Part shown: piece by piece, positions 52,580 through 62,266 of the stretch
Numbering within the stretch: the stretch's first letter is position 1
Layout: each line of letters starts with the position of its first letter
NCBI GenBank assembly: GCA_963809695.1
Contig: CAWEKI010000010.1
Coordinates: forward strand, 372,001 to 436,000
Reading direction: 5' to 3'
Length of the DNA: 64,000 nucleotides
DNA from: JAGDMJ01 sp963809695
GTDB taxonomy: Bacteria > Bacteroidota > Ignavibacteria > UBA10030 > UBA6906
Notes under the pieces: generated by a model
What the model saw: only the letters and a program-made list of their open reading frames with translations
What the model was told of the DNA's origin: nothing
Database searches by the model: none
Program-made: the position numbers and the translations under genes

Positions 52580-55500
52580 ATGAACCTGAGTACGATATCG
52601 ATCCGCCGTCCGGTGTTTGCCAGCGTGTTGAGCTTTGCGATTCTGCTGTTCGGGATCATTGCGTTCACGAGGCTGCCCGTGCGCGAATACCCGGACATTG
52701 ACCCGCCGATCATTTCCGTAGTCACCTTCTATCGCGGGGCGAGTCCGAGCGTTATCGAGACCGAGGTCACGAATGTGCTCGAAGAGCAATTCGCAACGCT
52801 CGAGGGGGTGAAGACAATGAGTTCCTCCAGCAGGGAGCAAGGCTCGGTCATCACGATTGAATTTGAACTGAACCGGAATGTAGACGAGGCCGCGAACGAC
52901 GTTCGGGACCGCGTCTCTCGCGTGCGGGGCAATCTGCCGCGGGAGATCGAGGAACCAGTGATATCCAAGGTGGATGCAAACGCCCAGCCCATTGTCTGGC
53001 TGGGGCTCTTCAGCGAGCGGCACAACGGACTGGAGCTCACGGATGTTGCCGACCGCATCCTCAAGGAGCGGTTGCAGCGGCTTCCCGGGGTAGGGGCGGT
53101 CATCATTGGGGGAGAACGCCGGTATGCCATGCGGGTCTGGCTGGACCCGCTCAGGATGGCGGCACGCGGCCTTACCACCCAGGATGTGGAAGCAGCGGTC
53201 CGACGGGAGAATGCGGAGATTCCTGGCGGCAGGGTGGAGGGTTCCGAGCGGGAGTTCTCGGTCCGAACGAGGGGAGACCTCAATACGCCGGAAGAATTCG
53301 GCGCGATCATCGTGTCGCAACGGGAAGACAACCTTGTGCGCTTGCGGGATATTGCGGAAGTCAACCTGGGGGCGGAAGACGAGCGGACCGTTGCACGGTA
53401 CAATGGGAAGACGGCCGTCGGGCTCGGGATCGTCAAGCAGTCCAAGGCCAGTACCGTGGACGTTGCCGCCGAAGTCAGGAAAGCACTTGCTGGCCTCACC
53501 GGGGTCCTGCCAGAGGGAATGCAACTGGACGTCGCATACGATTCTTCCACGTTCATCAATGACTCAATCAATGAGGTAACGGAATCCCTCATCATCGCAC
53601 TGTGCCTCGTGATCCTCGTTGTGCTCGCTTTTTTGAAGAGCTTCCGGGCAACCATGATTCCCACCGCGGCAATTCCCATCTCGATCATCGGGGCGCTGGC
53701 AGTCGCGTACTTTGCCGGTTTCACGATGAATATCCTGACATTGCTTGCGCTGGTCCTGGCGATCGGGCTGGTGGTGGACGACGCGATCGTGGTCCTCGAG
53801 AACGTCTACCGTCATCTGGAAATGGGGAAGACGAAGATGCAAGCTGCACTGGACGGCAGCGCTGAGATCGGTTTTGCGGTCATTGCGACGACCATTACCC
53901 TCGTTGCGGTGTTTATCCCCCTGGCGTTCTTGACCGGCTCGGTGGGACGACTGTTCAACGAGTTTGGCGTCACGCTTGCGGTGGCCGTGCTCATCTCCGG
54001 CTTTGTGGCACTGACCTTGACTCCCATGCTCTCCTCGAAGATCCTCAAGCCGCTTCATGGAGGGGGATCCGGGTGGGCGAGCCGCTCGTTTGATGCCTTC
54101 TTTGAATTTCTCAACCGACTTTATGACCGGACGCTCCGTTTCGCCCTCCGTCGGCCACTTCTCATGATTGCCGCCGCGCTGGTGACGGTCGGCATCAGCG
54201 TGGTCGTTTTCAAAATGCTCCCGAGCGAGCTGGTGCCCACTGAAGACCGGGGGCTCGGCTTTGGCATCGTTATAGCACCCGAAGGTGCTACGCTCGACTA
54301 CACCGACCGATATATGCGCCAGGTCGAAGACCGTCTGCTCGCATTGCCCGAGCGCCGGTCACTCTTTTCCGCGATCGGCCTGGGTTTTGGGGGCCCGGGA
54401 AGGGTGACCAACGGATTTGTCTTCATGGGTCTCAAGCCGCGCAAGGACCGATCGCGTTCACAGCAGGAGATTGTGCAGCAATTGTTCCCGCAGCTGCTTG
54501 CGATCCCGGGAGTGCTGGCCTTCGTCATCAACCCGCCGAGCCTCGCGGGAAGCGTGGGTTCCAGCCCCGTGAGTTACGTCCTTCAGGCGGACAGTTATGA
54601 AGACCTCAATAAAGCGGTCGGGCTAGTGATGGGGGAGGCAGCGCGGCTCGGGTACCTGATGAACCTGGACACGGACCTGCGTTTGAACAAGCCGCAGCTT
54701 GACCTCTCAATTGACCGGGAGCGTGCCGCGGGCCTCGGCGCTTCGGTTTCGGACATCGGCACAACGCTGGAGACATTCCTGGGGGGACGGGCGGTCACGA
54801 GTTTCAAGCGGGGCACGAAACAATACGATGTAATCCTCCAAATGAGGCCATCGGCTCGCGCGACTCCAGACGCAATCCGTGAAATCTACATTCGCGGTTC
54901 GGGAAAACTCGTCCAGCTCGCAAACGTCGTGCGGATCGACGAAACGCTCTCGCCGAAAGAGCTGAACCATTACAACCGCATGAGGTCTGCAACCATCACG
55001 GCAAACCTTGCCCCGGACGTGAGCCTCGGCCGGGCGCTGGAGGATCTCGACAACATCGTTGCAACGAAACTGCCATCAGGGGTGAAGCGTGAATACTCGG
55101 GCCAGTCTCTGGAATTCAAATCCTCGAGCTCAAGCCTGTATTTCATGTTTCTTCTCGCGGTTGTGTTCATTTTCCTGGTCCTTGCCGCACAATTTGAGAG
55201 CTTCGTCCATCCACTGACGATCCTGCTGGCTGTTCCACTGGCGATCTTCGGGGCATTGGTGACCTTGTTTCTGTTCCGCGAAAGTCTTAATATCTACTCG
55301 CAAATTGGATTGATCATGCTGATCGGATTGGTGACGAAGAACTCGATTCTCATTGTCGAGTTTTCCAACCAACTCCGGGCTCAGGGGAGGAACATCTTTG
55401 ACGCAGTGATCGAGGCGTCCACGATTCGGCTGCGGCCGATTTTGATGACGTCATTCTCTACGATCTTTGGCGTGCTACCGATTGCGATCGGTTTTGGAGC

Positions 55501-55693
55501 AGGCGCAGAATCCCGACGCCCCCTTGGACTTGCGGTCGTGGGGGGGATGCTATTTTCGACATTTCTGACGCTTGTGCTTGTCCCTGTGCTCTATACGGTA
55601 CTTGCACGATTCACGAAAGAAAGGAAGGGGGCCGAAGTGCCTTCGGCTCCCCACGCATTTGAAGCCACCCGGGCGGAAGTTCCCGCCCGATAA
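52580..55693 (+). CDS. RND efflux transporter permease (HAE1/AcrB type)
   Basis: A 1037-residue inner-membrane proton-driven pump with twelve predicted helices and two large periplasmic loops. It begins NLSTISIRRPVFASVL, as usual in the family. The proton-relay Asp residues lie in LALVLAIGLVVDDAIVVLEN, and TIFGVLPIAIGFGAGAESRR marks the later helices. Hydrophobe/amphiphile export (HAE1) is the closest class; it is probably a multidrug or lipid-like compound exporter. No regulator gene is adjacent. The length is normal. Confidence 0.95.
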   Translation: MNLSTISIRRPVFASVLSFAILLFGIIAFTRLPVREYPDIDPPIISVVTFYRGASPSVIETEVTNVLEEQFATLEGVKTMSSSSREQGSVITIEFELNRNVDEAANDVRDRVSRVRGNLPREIEEPVISKVDANAQPIVWLGLFSERHNGLELTDVADRILKERLQRLPGVGAVIIGGERRYAMRVWLDPLRMAARGLTTQDVEAAVRRENAEIPGGRVEGSEREFSVRTRGDLNTPEEFGAIIVSQREDNLVRLRDIAEVNLGAEDERTVARYNGKTAVGLGIVKQSKASTVDVAAEVRKALAGLTGVLPEGMQLDVAYDSSTFINDSINEVTESLIIALCLVILVVLAFLKSFRATMIPTAAIPISIIGALAVAYFAGFTMNILTLLALVLAIGLVVDDAIVVLENVYRHLEMGKTKMQAALDGSAEIGFAVIATTITLVAVFIPLAFLTGSVGRLFNEFGVTLAVAVLISGFVALTLTPMLSSKILKPLHGGGSGWASRSFDAFFEFLNRLYDRTLRFALRRPLLMIAAALVTVGISVVVFKMLPSELVPTEDRGLGFGIVIAPEGATLDYTDRYMRQVEDRLLALPERRSLFSAIGLGFGGPGRVTNGFVFMGLKPRKDRSRSQQEIVQQLFPQLLAIPGVLAFVINPPSLAGSVGSSPVSYVLQADSYEDLNKAVGLVMGEAARLGYLMNLDTDLRLNKPQLDLSIDRERAAGLGASVSDIGTTLETFLGGRAVTSFKRGTKQYDVILQMRPSARATPDAIREIYIRGSGKLVQLANVVRIDETLSPKELNHYNRMRSATITANLAPDVSLGRALEDLDNIVATKLPSGVKREYSGQSLEFKSSSSSLYFMFLLAVVFIFLVLAAQFESFVHPLTILLAVPLAIFGALVTLFLFRESLNIYSQIGLIMLIGLVTKNSILIVEFSNQLRAQGRNIFDAVIEASTIRLRPILMTSFSTIFGVLPIAIGFGAGAESRRPLGLAVVGGMLFSTFLTLVLVPVLYTVLARFTKERKGAEVPSAPHAFEATRAEVPAR

Positions 55694-55745
55694 CGCGAAA
55701 AGGGTTCTATAAGAGCGATACATCTCTCAATTATTCGGAGGTCCT

Positions 55746-56636
55746 ATGAAGAAGTGCTTCTTCGTTTTCCCCCTGCTTCTGTTGCTGGTTGTTCCTGCGC
55801 GCACGCCCGCTCAGATTCCCAATCCAGGCTTTGAAACCTGGACTGGAACAACGAGCTTGTCTCTTCCTGGATGGTACGTGAACAACTTGCCGGGGCTCGT
55901 GGAAACCGTAACGCGTTCCACGACGCCGCATTCCGGAACATATGCCGCTCAAGGATCAGTTGCGGTGCTCGCTTTTGTCAACTCACTCTATCCCCCGTGG
56001 TTACAATCGTGGTTTCCGTTTACCGAAAGGCCTGGCATGCTCACCGGCTATTTGGCGTTTACATCTGCCGGGCACGATTCACTTGAGATTGCCACGCTTC
56101 TTTACAAGAACAGCGTGGGCCAGGGTATTGCCACAGGTTCATGGGGGACCGCAACGAGCACCACAGGGTATACGAAATTTTCCATCCCGTTGGAGTACGT
56201 TTCCGCGGAGACCCCTGACACGGCGTGGATTTGGGTCATAATTGATAACGGAGACAATGACACTCTACATCTTGGAACCACATTTCTTCTTGACGATCTT
56301 GCGTACGAAGGGACCGCCTCGGGAATCAGCAGCTCTCCTGCCAAGCCAACCTCATACGCTCTGCAACAGAATTATCCGAACCCGTTCAACCCGACCACGA
56401 CAATCAGATTTGAGCTGCCGCAGGCGGGTTATGTGCGCCTGTCCGTATACAATCTCCTCGGAGAGGAACTTGCCGTCCTTGTGAACGAGCAGCGCCAGCC
56501 TGGGGTCTACGATGAGAGGTTCGACGCCTCGGGACTTCCCAGCGGCACGTACTTCTACAGGATACAGGTTCAGAATACCAACGAAGGTGGAGGGGGGAAT
56601 TTTGTACAGGTCAGGAAGATGACGATCCTGCGTTGA
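55746..56636 (+). CDS. Secreted protein with T9SS sorting domain
   Basis: A 296-residue protein with CGGAGG upstream and a signal peptide (about 1-23). Residues ~25-190 are a jelly-roll-like beta domain of the type starting IPNPGFETWTGTTSL and ending in a FLLDDLAYEG strand; such domains are seen in many T9SS cargos and may bind carbohydrate. The C-terminal ~85 residues are a T9SS type A sorting domain (NYPNPFNPTTTIRFELP ... GTYFYRI). It has no catalytic signature and is monocistronic. Confidence 0.88.
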   Translation: MKKCFFVFPLLLLLVVPARTPAQIPNPGFETWTGTTSLSLPGWYVNNLPGLVETVTRSTTPHSGTYAAQGSVAVLAFVNSLYPPWLQSWFPFTERPGMLTGYLAFTSAGHDSLEIATLLYKNSVGQGIATGSWGTATSTTGYTKFSIPLEYVSAETPDTAWIWVIIDNGDNDTLHLGTTFLLDDLAYEGTASGISSSPAKPTSYALQQNYPNPFNPTTTIRFELPQAGYVRLSVYNLLGEELAVLVNEQRQPGVYDERFDASGLPSGTYFYRIQVQNTNEGGGGNFVQVRKMTILR

Positions 56637-56724
56637 GGGATGTCCTCGCGAATCCCTGTTGTGGGTTGGTGCCGCTTCAATGATGTCCGTACGCGTTGGA
56701 GCGGCATCTTCGTTATGCGGGCGT

Positions 56725-57366
56725 TCAGGGTCTGTAGAGTCCCGCGGGATTTGCACCGACGAGGCCGGCCTGGCTGGAGCGTTCATCAAGCAGAGATAGG
56801 CCGCGCGCCTGCGAGGGAGTGATCAGCCGAACCTTGCGCACCCGCTCGAGCCTCAAGGCGATCGCCTCAAGGTTTTCATCGCTCCCCATCCAGTTCAGGT
56901 CATCGAATGTCCTGAGGTCCAGCGGAGTGGTATATCCCCGGAGTGTTTTTTCCCGCGCGACATTGTAATACTGCTCGAAGTACGACACAACGAGCTCTCT
57001 GAGGTTGCGGTATATCGGTTCGCGGTACGTTAGCCCGGCGAAATTGGATTTTGCCACTGCGCCCCAGGCTCCGCGGAGCCTGTAAACTGCAATGAGGTGA
57101 TCATCGTCTCTCTCCGTCGGCAAGAGCTCGACGATCAGGGGCGGAAAGCCAATGTGCCGGAGAGCCGCGGCTCCAAACAGACAGCCGTCGAAACAATGTG
57201 CAATGCGATCGTCAAGGACCGTCCGGGGGCATCTGTAACGCTCCTCGGCGCTGTAGGGAAGGGAAAGGAGAAATGCCTGGATGGCGGCAGGGGTTCGCAA
57301 CGTATCAAGCAAGCGGAGCTGCTTCGGAGTGAATGCTCTGCTGAAGATTCTCTCTCGCCTTCTCAC
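56725..57366 (-). CDS. Uncharacterised protein with a Cys/His arrangement resembling transglutaminase-like folds
   Basis: A 213-residue protein starting with GTG at 57366, preceded by GGGAGG five bases upstream; the open frame extends much further but has no coding character there because it lies antisense to mntP. The conserved-looking core is CFDGCLFGAAALRHIGFPPL followed by DDDHLIAVYRLRGAWGAVAK, a Cys and a later His/Asp spacing that recalls transglutaminase-like enzymes. I do not assign a function. It is divergent from mntP. Confidence 0.7.
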   Translation of the reverse strand: MRRRERIFSRAFTPKQLRLLDTLRTPAAIQAFLLSLPYSAEERYRCPRTVLDDRIAHCFDGCLFGAAALRHIGFPPLIVELLPTERDDDHLIAVYRLRGAWGAVAKSNFAGLTYREPIYRNLRELVVSYFEQYYNVAREKTLRGYTTPLDLRTFDDLNWMGSDENLEAIALRLERVRKVRLITPSQARGLSLLDERSSQAGLVGANPAGLYRP

Positions 57367-57450
57367 GCGAACCTCCCGTTCAGTATGAGTGATTGGAAAC
57401 GCCAGGTGAAAGCAGCAGCATAAAATACGGAAAAAAACGCCGGGTATCGA

Positions 57451-58014
57451 GTGCATCTGCTGGAAATCGTGGTCATCGCCTGCGGCCTCGCAATGGATGC
57501 ATTTGCCGTTGCCATGGGAGCGAGCGCATCGGGCCAGATCAAAGGAAAAAGAGCCGCGTTCCGCCTGTCTTTTCACTTCGGTCTGTTCCAGTTCATGATG
57601 CCGGTGCTCGGGTGGCTCCTCGCGATCAGGCTGGAACGTTTCATCGAATCGATAGATCACTGGCTGGCGTTTCTCCTGCTTGCTTTCGTCGGAGGCAGGA
57701 TGATCTTTGCGGGGATGACATCGGAACGGCAGCAACAGATACGCAACGATCCGTCCCGCGGCCTTTCGCTGATGGCACTCTCGGTGGCCACGAGCATCGA
57801 TGCCCTCGCGGTGGGATTGAGCCTGGCATTTCTGGGAACCGATATCTGGTGGCCGAGCATTGCCATTGGACTCATCACGTGTGGCTTCTCTCTTACGGGG
57901 ATTTTCCTTGGGACCAGGCTGAACGAAATGGTGGGAAAACGGATGGAAATCGCTGGTGGGCTCATCTTGATCGCCATCGGGGTTCAAATCCTCGCGACAC
58001 ACCTTGCCTCTTGA
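57451..58014 (+). CDS. mntP: Manganese efflux pump MntP
   Basis: A 187-residue inner-membrane protein with GTG start and six predicted helices. Two repeated motifs carry the Asp residues thought to bind Mn(II): GLAMDAFAVAMGAS in the first half and ATSIDALAVGLSLAF in the second. It exports excess manganese. Only about 85 bases separate it from the divergent gene, too little for a yybP-ykoY Mn riboswitch of usual size, and none is visible. Confidence 0.95.
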   Translation: MHLLEIVVIACGLAMDAFAVAMGASASGQIKGKRAAFRLSFHFGLFQFMMPVLGWLLAIRLERFIESIDHWLAFLLLAFVGGRMIFAGMTSERQQQIRNDPSRGLSLMALSVATSIDALAVGLSLAFLGTDIWWPSIAIGLITCGFSLTGIFLGTRLNEMVGKRMEIAGGLILIAIGVQILATHLAS

Positions 58015-58082
58015 CTTTTGCTTCGGTACCTTTGATTGGGCGGTGGCTGCAGGCATCGGTTCAAAAAAACAAGGAGACTCTC

Positions 58083-58511
58083 ATGTCGAAGTGGGTATAC
58101 TCTCTTTTCTTTCCGCTGATCCTTTCGGGATGCTCTCCCTCGGGCAGTCTGAGGTTGCAGGATATCAACCCCTCCCGTTCGTACAACGCAGGCTATGATT
58201 CGGTACTGGATGCTATCCGGATGTATGCGGTCAAGGAAGGTTTCAAGCTTGACAGGTTCGAGACCGAGTACGGGACGATCATCGGGCACAAGACCGAAAG
58301 CGGGCACTCAAGACAAGCCGGGTTGGATGACATGAGTCAGGTCATCGTGATGAAGCTGTCGGTAAAGCGGAAGACCACAGAGCGGACGGACTTAAATGCA
58401 AACTTCTCCTTCGGCGGCGTTCAGACTACTTCAACCAAGGGAGAGGAGGACATCCTGGTGTACAATTATACCGGCCTGTTCAACTACCTCGACGGAGCGC
58501 TGAAGCCGTAA
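58083..58511 (+). CDS. Small lipoprotein of unknown function
   Basis: A 142-residue protein. The ATG at 58083 has AAGGAG upstream and a lipoprotein signal ending LILSGC, so the Cys at residue 17 is lipid-modified. The mature part is mixed alpha/beta with SYNAGYDSVLDAIRMYAVKE and EEDILVYNYTGLFNYLD. I do not recognise the family. It follows mntP by 68 bases. Confidence 0.75.
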   Translation: MSKWVYSLFFPLILSGCSPSGSLRLQDINPSRSYNAGYDSVLDAIRMYAVKEGFKLDRFETEYGTIIGHKTESGHSRQAGLDDMSQVIVMKLSVKRKTTERTDLNANFSFGGVQTTSTKGEEDILVYNYTGLFNYLDGALKP

Positions 58512-58578
58512 ATGGGAACGGTCATTCGGTCCACCGAACACCACTCCAGGCATTTCCATTTCAAATTGTCAGCGACGT

Positions 58579-59646
58579 ATGAAAACCGGAGTCTTGCGGG
58601 AACTCCACCGCGCCGAGGCACGGGAACTCATGGCCTACCACGATTGGGAGGTCCCGGCGGTGTATTCGTCGGTGGATCAGGAGTTTCAGGCCGCCACGAG
58701 CGGCGTTGCCCTGATAGATCACTCGCTATTTGGACGCCTTGAAGTGAACGGAGTTGACGGCCTTGACCTGCTTCACCGTTTATCCACCAACGACCTTCTC
58801 TCATTGCAGCCGGGCCAGGTGGTTCCAACCGTCCTGACAACGGACAAAGGGCGATTGGTGGACTACGTCAAGGTGGCCAGGAGACAAGCAGGACCCCTTC
58901 TGGTGGTCTCCCCGAACAACGAGGAGACCGTGACGCATTGGATCGACCGGTACTGCATTACCGAAGACGTGCGCCTGCACTGCATTACGAACGACACTTC
59001 AATGTTCACGTTCCTCGGGCCGCGTTCGCAGGGCGTCGCTTCGGCCATTGTGGGGGCGGAACTTCCCCCGGGCATGAGCATTGAGGCATCGATTGGACAG
59101 GCAAGCATTGTTGCCGTGTTTGTGGAAACGCCACGGGTACAGATGTCGCATGTGTTGGTGGAGAATCCGGTAGCAAAGGCCGTGTGGACGGAGCTTTCAC
59201 GGAAGGGGGAAGCCCTGGGCGTGCTTCGCATGGGCTTTGCCGCCTACGAGACGTTTCGGATCGTCCGGGGAATCCCGGATATCGGCCGGGAGATCACATC
59301 CGATTTTAATCCGTACGAGGTCGGCCTCCGGGACTCCATCAGCATGACGAAAGGATGCTACCTCGGGCAGGAGGTCATTGCGCGGCTCGACACTTACCAG
59401 AAGGTGAAGCGGAAGCTGGTGGGAATTCTGTTTGCGGGTTCCTGCCCATCGGCCGCCCCACCGATTCCTCTGATGGCGGAAGGAGTGGAGGTGGGGGTCA
59501 TGACCAGCTGTTCGCCATATCCCGTGAAAGGAAGGCATGTTGGACTGGGTGTGGTCAGGAACGACCTCGTGCATGAAGGAGATTCCTTGAGCCTGGCTCA
59601 CTCTTCGGTGCGAGGAGTTGCAATTGCGACCCCGCTTCTGCTTTAG
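58579..59646 (+). CDS. ygfZ: YgfZ/GcvT-family folate-binding protein
   Basis: A 355-residue protein of the aminomethyltransferase-like superfamily. The diagnostic YgfZ signature KGCYLGQEVIARLDTYQKVK is present near residue 255, including its Cys, together with LIDHSLFGRLEVNGVDGLDL in the N-terminal domain. YgfZ supports iron-sulfur cluster assembly or repair with folate and affects tRNA modification. A true glycine-cleavage T-protein would be linked to gcvH/P genes, which are absent. The following gene starts eight bases after its stop. Confidence 0.9.
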   Translation: MKTGVLRELHRAEARELMAYHDWEVPAVYSSVDQEFQAATSGVALIDHSLFGRLEVNGVDGLDLLHRLSTNDLLSLQPGQVVPTVLTTDKGRLVDYVKVARRQAGPLLVVSPNNEETVTHWIDRYCITEDVRLHCITNDTSMFTFLGPRSQGVASAIVGAELPPGMSIEASIGQASIVAVFVETPRVQMSHVLVENPVAKAVWTELSRKGEALGVLRMGFAAYETFRIVRGIPDIGREITSDFNPYEVGLRDSISMTKGCYLGQEVIARLDTYQKVKRKLVGILFAGSCPSAAPPIPLMAEGVEVGVMTSCSPYPVKGRHVGLGVVRNDLVHEGDSLSLAHSSVRGVAIATPLLL

Positions 59647-59653
59647 TCTTTCT

Positions 59654-60517
59654 ATGAAGCTGACATACACATGGGAAGAAATCGAGCGCTGGAGAGACAA
59701 GGTGCATCGCCGGCGTCCATCACTGGCGGTGTCCACGAAACGGCAGGCGCTTCAGTTCGTCAACGACGTGGGGTATTGCTTTGCCTTCAAGTCGGAAAGC
59801 TCTGAACTCCCCTGTCTCTGGCATGCCGCGTGTGGGATTCGCGATCCGGTCATGCCCGAACACACGCACCATGATCCATACATTTCTTTCGTTTGGGAAA
59901 TGAAGGATGTCCTGCCGGCGGAAGGGAAGATCTATTACGGCAAGCTGCTGAAGCGCCGTCCAACGATGGTTTCGCTCGAGTACCTGCCGTATTTCTACGT
60001 ACTCTCGGGCAGGACCGGCGCAAAGGATGAATTCAGGAAAGAATTTCTTACCGGCAGGCTTTCATCCGTTGCCAGGGATATCATGGAGGCGCTGAGGGAC
60101 TCCTCACCTCAGGTTACCCGCGGTCTGAAACTTGCGACCGGGACGTTTACGCGGGAGGAGAGGGGAAGCTTCGACAAGGCGATCACAGAACTCCAGTCGA
60201 GAATGTTCATAGTCAAGGTGGCCGAGCAGGCGGATCCCTTTAGTTTTGTCTGGGCGCCCTTCACCCGGGCTTTTGCGTCGCAGGTTCGAAGGGCGCGGCG
60301 TATTTCGCCGGAGGCGGCACGGCAGAAATTGTTGGAACGATACTTCCAAAATCAATTCATCGGCTCTGTTGATACCATTCAGAATCTTTTTCGGTGGGGG
60401 AAGCAGACGATATATCAGACGCTGGGGCGGCTTGTGCAGGATGGGGTGATCACACCGAACGTGAAGGTCCATGGGAGCGACAAGCGCTTTTATGCCCATA
60501 TAGAAAGGCGAACATGA
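59654..60517 (+). CDS. Uncharacterised protein with C-terminal winged-helix-like segment
   Basis: A 287-residue cytoplasmic protein. The ATG at 59654 begins KLTYTWEEIERWRDKVHRRR. The middle contains SFVWEMKDVLPAEGKIYYGK, and the C-terminal ~100 residues (SPEAARQKLLERYFQNQFIG ... QTIYQTLGRLVQDGVI) have helix-turn-helix/winged-helix character, reminiscent of AlkZ/YcaQ-related proteins, but I cannot confirm that. It lies between ygfZ and a LOG-family gene, overlapping the latter by four bases. Confidence 0.72.
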   Translation: MKLTYTWEEIERWRDKVHRRRPSLAVSTKRQALQFVNDVGYCFAFKSESSELPCLWHAACGIRDPVMPEHTHHDPYISFVWEMKDVLPAEGKIYYGKLLKRRPTMVSLEYLPYFYVLSGRTGAKDEFRKEFLTGRLSSVARDIMEALRDSSPQVTRGLKLATGTFTREERGSFDKAITELQSRMFIVKVAEQADPFSFVWAPFTRAFASQVRRARRISPEAARQKLLERYFQNQFIGSVDTIQNLFRWGKQTIYQTLGRLVQDGVITPNVKVHGSDKRFYAHIERRT

Positions 60518-61350
60518 GCAAGCCCGTCACGAAGGTGGTCAAGGCATATAACGACTTTGAATTCCTGAACAGCCCGGAAGCCCGTGTGATTCGCATGCTT
60601 GCAGAGTTCCTCGGACCCCAACGACGGTTCCGGCAAGAGCATGTCCGGGATACAATCGTATTCTTCGGATCGGCGCGGATCAAGCCGAGAAATGAGGCTG
60701 CCAGGCGGGTCCGCGAAGTAAAAAGGCTTCTTCAGGATGTGGATCGGTTTACGCGGGGACAGTTGCGCCTCTTGCGCAGTGCGGAACTCCAACTGGAAAT
60801 GTCTCAATACTACGAGGATACTGTCGAGCTCGCCCGTCTGCTGACCGCCTGGTCCAAGAAACTCCCGCAGACAAACCGATTTGTGGTTTGCTCGGGAGGA
60901 GGGCCCGGGATCATGGAAGCCGCCAACAAAGGGGCGTGTATGGCCAAAGGGAAATCCATAGGCCTGAACATCAGCCTCCCGTTCGAACAAAACGCGAATC
61001 CGTACCTCACGAAGAGGCTGAACTTCGAATTTCACTACTTTTTCATGAGGAAGCTCTGGTTTGTGTATCTGGCGAAAGCACTGGTCATCCTGCCTGGGGG
61101 GTTTGGGACGCTTGACGAGCTGATGGAAGTATTAACCCTATTGCAGACCAACAAAATCAAGAAGAAGTTGGCAGTAGTCATTTATGGAAGTGAATATTGG
61201 ACCAAGGTTCTGGATTTCAAGGTGATGGCGGATTACGGACTCGTGAACAGGGAGGACCTGAACCTGTTCAAATTCATAGACACTCCGAAGGAAGCGTTTG
61301 AATACCTGAAGGAGTTCCTTATGACCACATATGCAACACCAAGTCTATAA
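60514..61350 (+). CDS. LOG-family protein (TIGR00730 type)
   Basis: A 278-residue protein starting with an ATG that overlaps the previous stop (ATGA). It contains the family motifs VVCSGGGPGIMEAANKGA and LPGGFGTLDELMEVLTLLQT, the nucleotide-binding PGGxGTxxE. LOG proteins release cytokinin bases from their nucleotides in plants and hydrolyse nucleoside monophosphates in bacteria. The N-terminal ~100 residues are longer than in short LOG proteins, as in the subgroup often annotated as putative decarboxylases. tmRNA lies downstream. Confidence 0.9.
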   Translation: MSKPVTKVVKAYNDFEFLNSPEARVIRMLAEFLGPQRRFRQEHVRDTIVFFGSARIKPRNEAARRVREVKRLLQDVDRFTRGQLRLLRSAELQLEMSQYYEDTVELARLLTAWSKKLPQTNRFVVCSGGGPGIMEAANKGACMAKGKSIGLNISLPFEQNANPYLTKRLNFEFHYFFMRKLWFVYLAKALVILPGGFGTLDELMEVLTLLQTNKIKKKLAVVIYGSEYWTKVLDFKVMADYGLVNREDLNLFKFIDTPKEAFEYLKEFLMTTYATPSL

Positions 61351-61450
61351 AGCTGTTCGCTAACTTTTTACGAAGTAATTAGTATGTACTAATGCGAGAA
61401 CGGACGAATCGCAAAAGAAAATCAGGCGCCATTTCGCACGATTTCCTCTC

Positions 61451-61479
61451 TTGCAATAGCGCGTTCATTTGCATATATT
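61451..61479 (+). promoter_or_regulatory. Promoter of tmRNA
   Basis: TTGCAA (61451-61456), a 17-base spacer and TATATT (61474-61479), ending seven bases before the mature tmRNA 5-prime end at 61487. Confidence 0.75.
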
Positions 61480-61486
61480 GAGCCAT

Positions 61487-61862
61487 GGGGATGACCTGGA
61501 TTCGACGGGGACGGAGATGGTCCAGGTTGCATACCGTGCTCTCCGCACGCACGATAATAAGGCGGAAAAACACTAAGTGCAGACTACAACTACGCACTGG
61601 CTGCTTAATTAGTTAAGCAACCCGTCTCGAGGAGTTTCGCCTGTCGGGCTCCAAAGAGGCGCCGACTTCTGGCAGGATAGCCGTATGCTTTCCTTGTGGG
61701 CATCTGGTGAATCCGCTCAACTTGTTGAGCGGTCTACATGAGGTTGCACAGCCAGTGTCCTGTCTGTCGGATGCGGCTGGGCGAGGTGTGAAAGACAGAA
61801 TAAGTATGTAGGAGCCTGGGTGGTCTTCTCTTCGGACGCGGGTTCGACTCCCGCCATCTCCA
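61487..61862 (+). ncRNA. ssrA: Transfer-messenger RNA (tmRNA)
   Basis: The 5-prime end GGGGATGACCTGGATTCGAC pairs with the 3-prime end CATCTCC (61855-61861). The T-arm sequence GCGGGTTCGACTCCCGC is just before the 3-prime end. The tag ORF starts at the resume codon GCA at 61579 and encodes ADYNYALAA followed by TAA (61606-61608), ending in the usual YALAA degradation signal. CCA is not encoded. The RNA rescues stalled ribosomes. Length (376) is normal. Confidence 0.95.
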
Positions 61863-61874
61863 CGAAACAACGTC

Positions 61875-61904
61875 AAAAAACCCCTGTGAAAGCAGGGGTT
61901 TTTT
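61875..61904 (+). terminator. Rho-independent terminator of tmRNA
   Basis: A perfect stem between AAAAAACCCCTG and CAGGGGTTTTTT with loop TGAAAG, starting 12 bases after the tmRNA end. Confidence 0.92.
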
Positions 61905-62266
61905 GTTGCACCTCAGACTCTGTCCGGGCCCTTTCGTTGCTCCTTGAATCTCCCGTGCCCCTTCTCTATTGCCTCAGGGTCATTACGGTTGCCATCGTCC
62001 AAGCCAATGAGGTCGATTCATGTTTTTCAACCGTTGCAGTGGAGCCGCGGCCTTTGGTTGACCGCTTGACTTTCAAAGGAGAGCGTCCCGCAACCATTGA
62101 TCGTATCATCTATCCTCATCTCCCTCGCCCTTGTTTTCTACACACGAATGTACCTGGGGATGCGGTAGTGATACCGGGTGACGGGTGGATCAAGACAAGG
62201 GAGTTCCTCCCGGGAAAGAAGCTTGAGGTAACTGTTTGTCGTTCTCGCGTCCCCCGGAAGCACCTC
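61905..62266. other. Intergenic region between tmRNA and the beta-helix gene
   Basis: No feature is certain. The frame of the downstream gene stays open through this stretch, but the residues are not protein-like until near 62267. Confidence 0.35.

Noticed and set aside
52157..53524. Minus-strand ORF of 455 codons opposite the efflux genes
   Set aside because: It spans the junction of two real genes on the other strand and has no recognisable domain or ribosome site.
57367..57450. Manganese (yybP-ykoY) riboswitch before mntP
   Set aside because: The gap is about 85 bases and lacks the expected conserved loops.
57367..58056. N-terminal extension of the minus-strand gene at 56725
   Set aside because: It lies antisense to mntP, is Lys/Arg/His-rich, and a good GTG start with GGGAGG exists at 57366.
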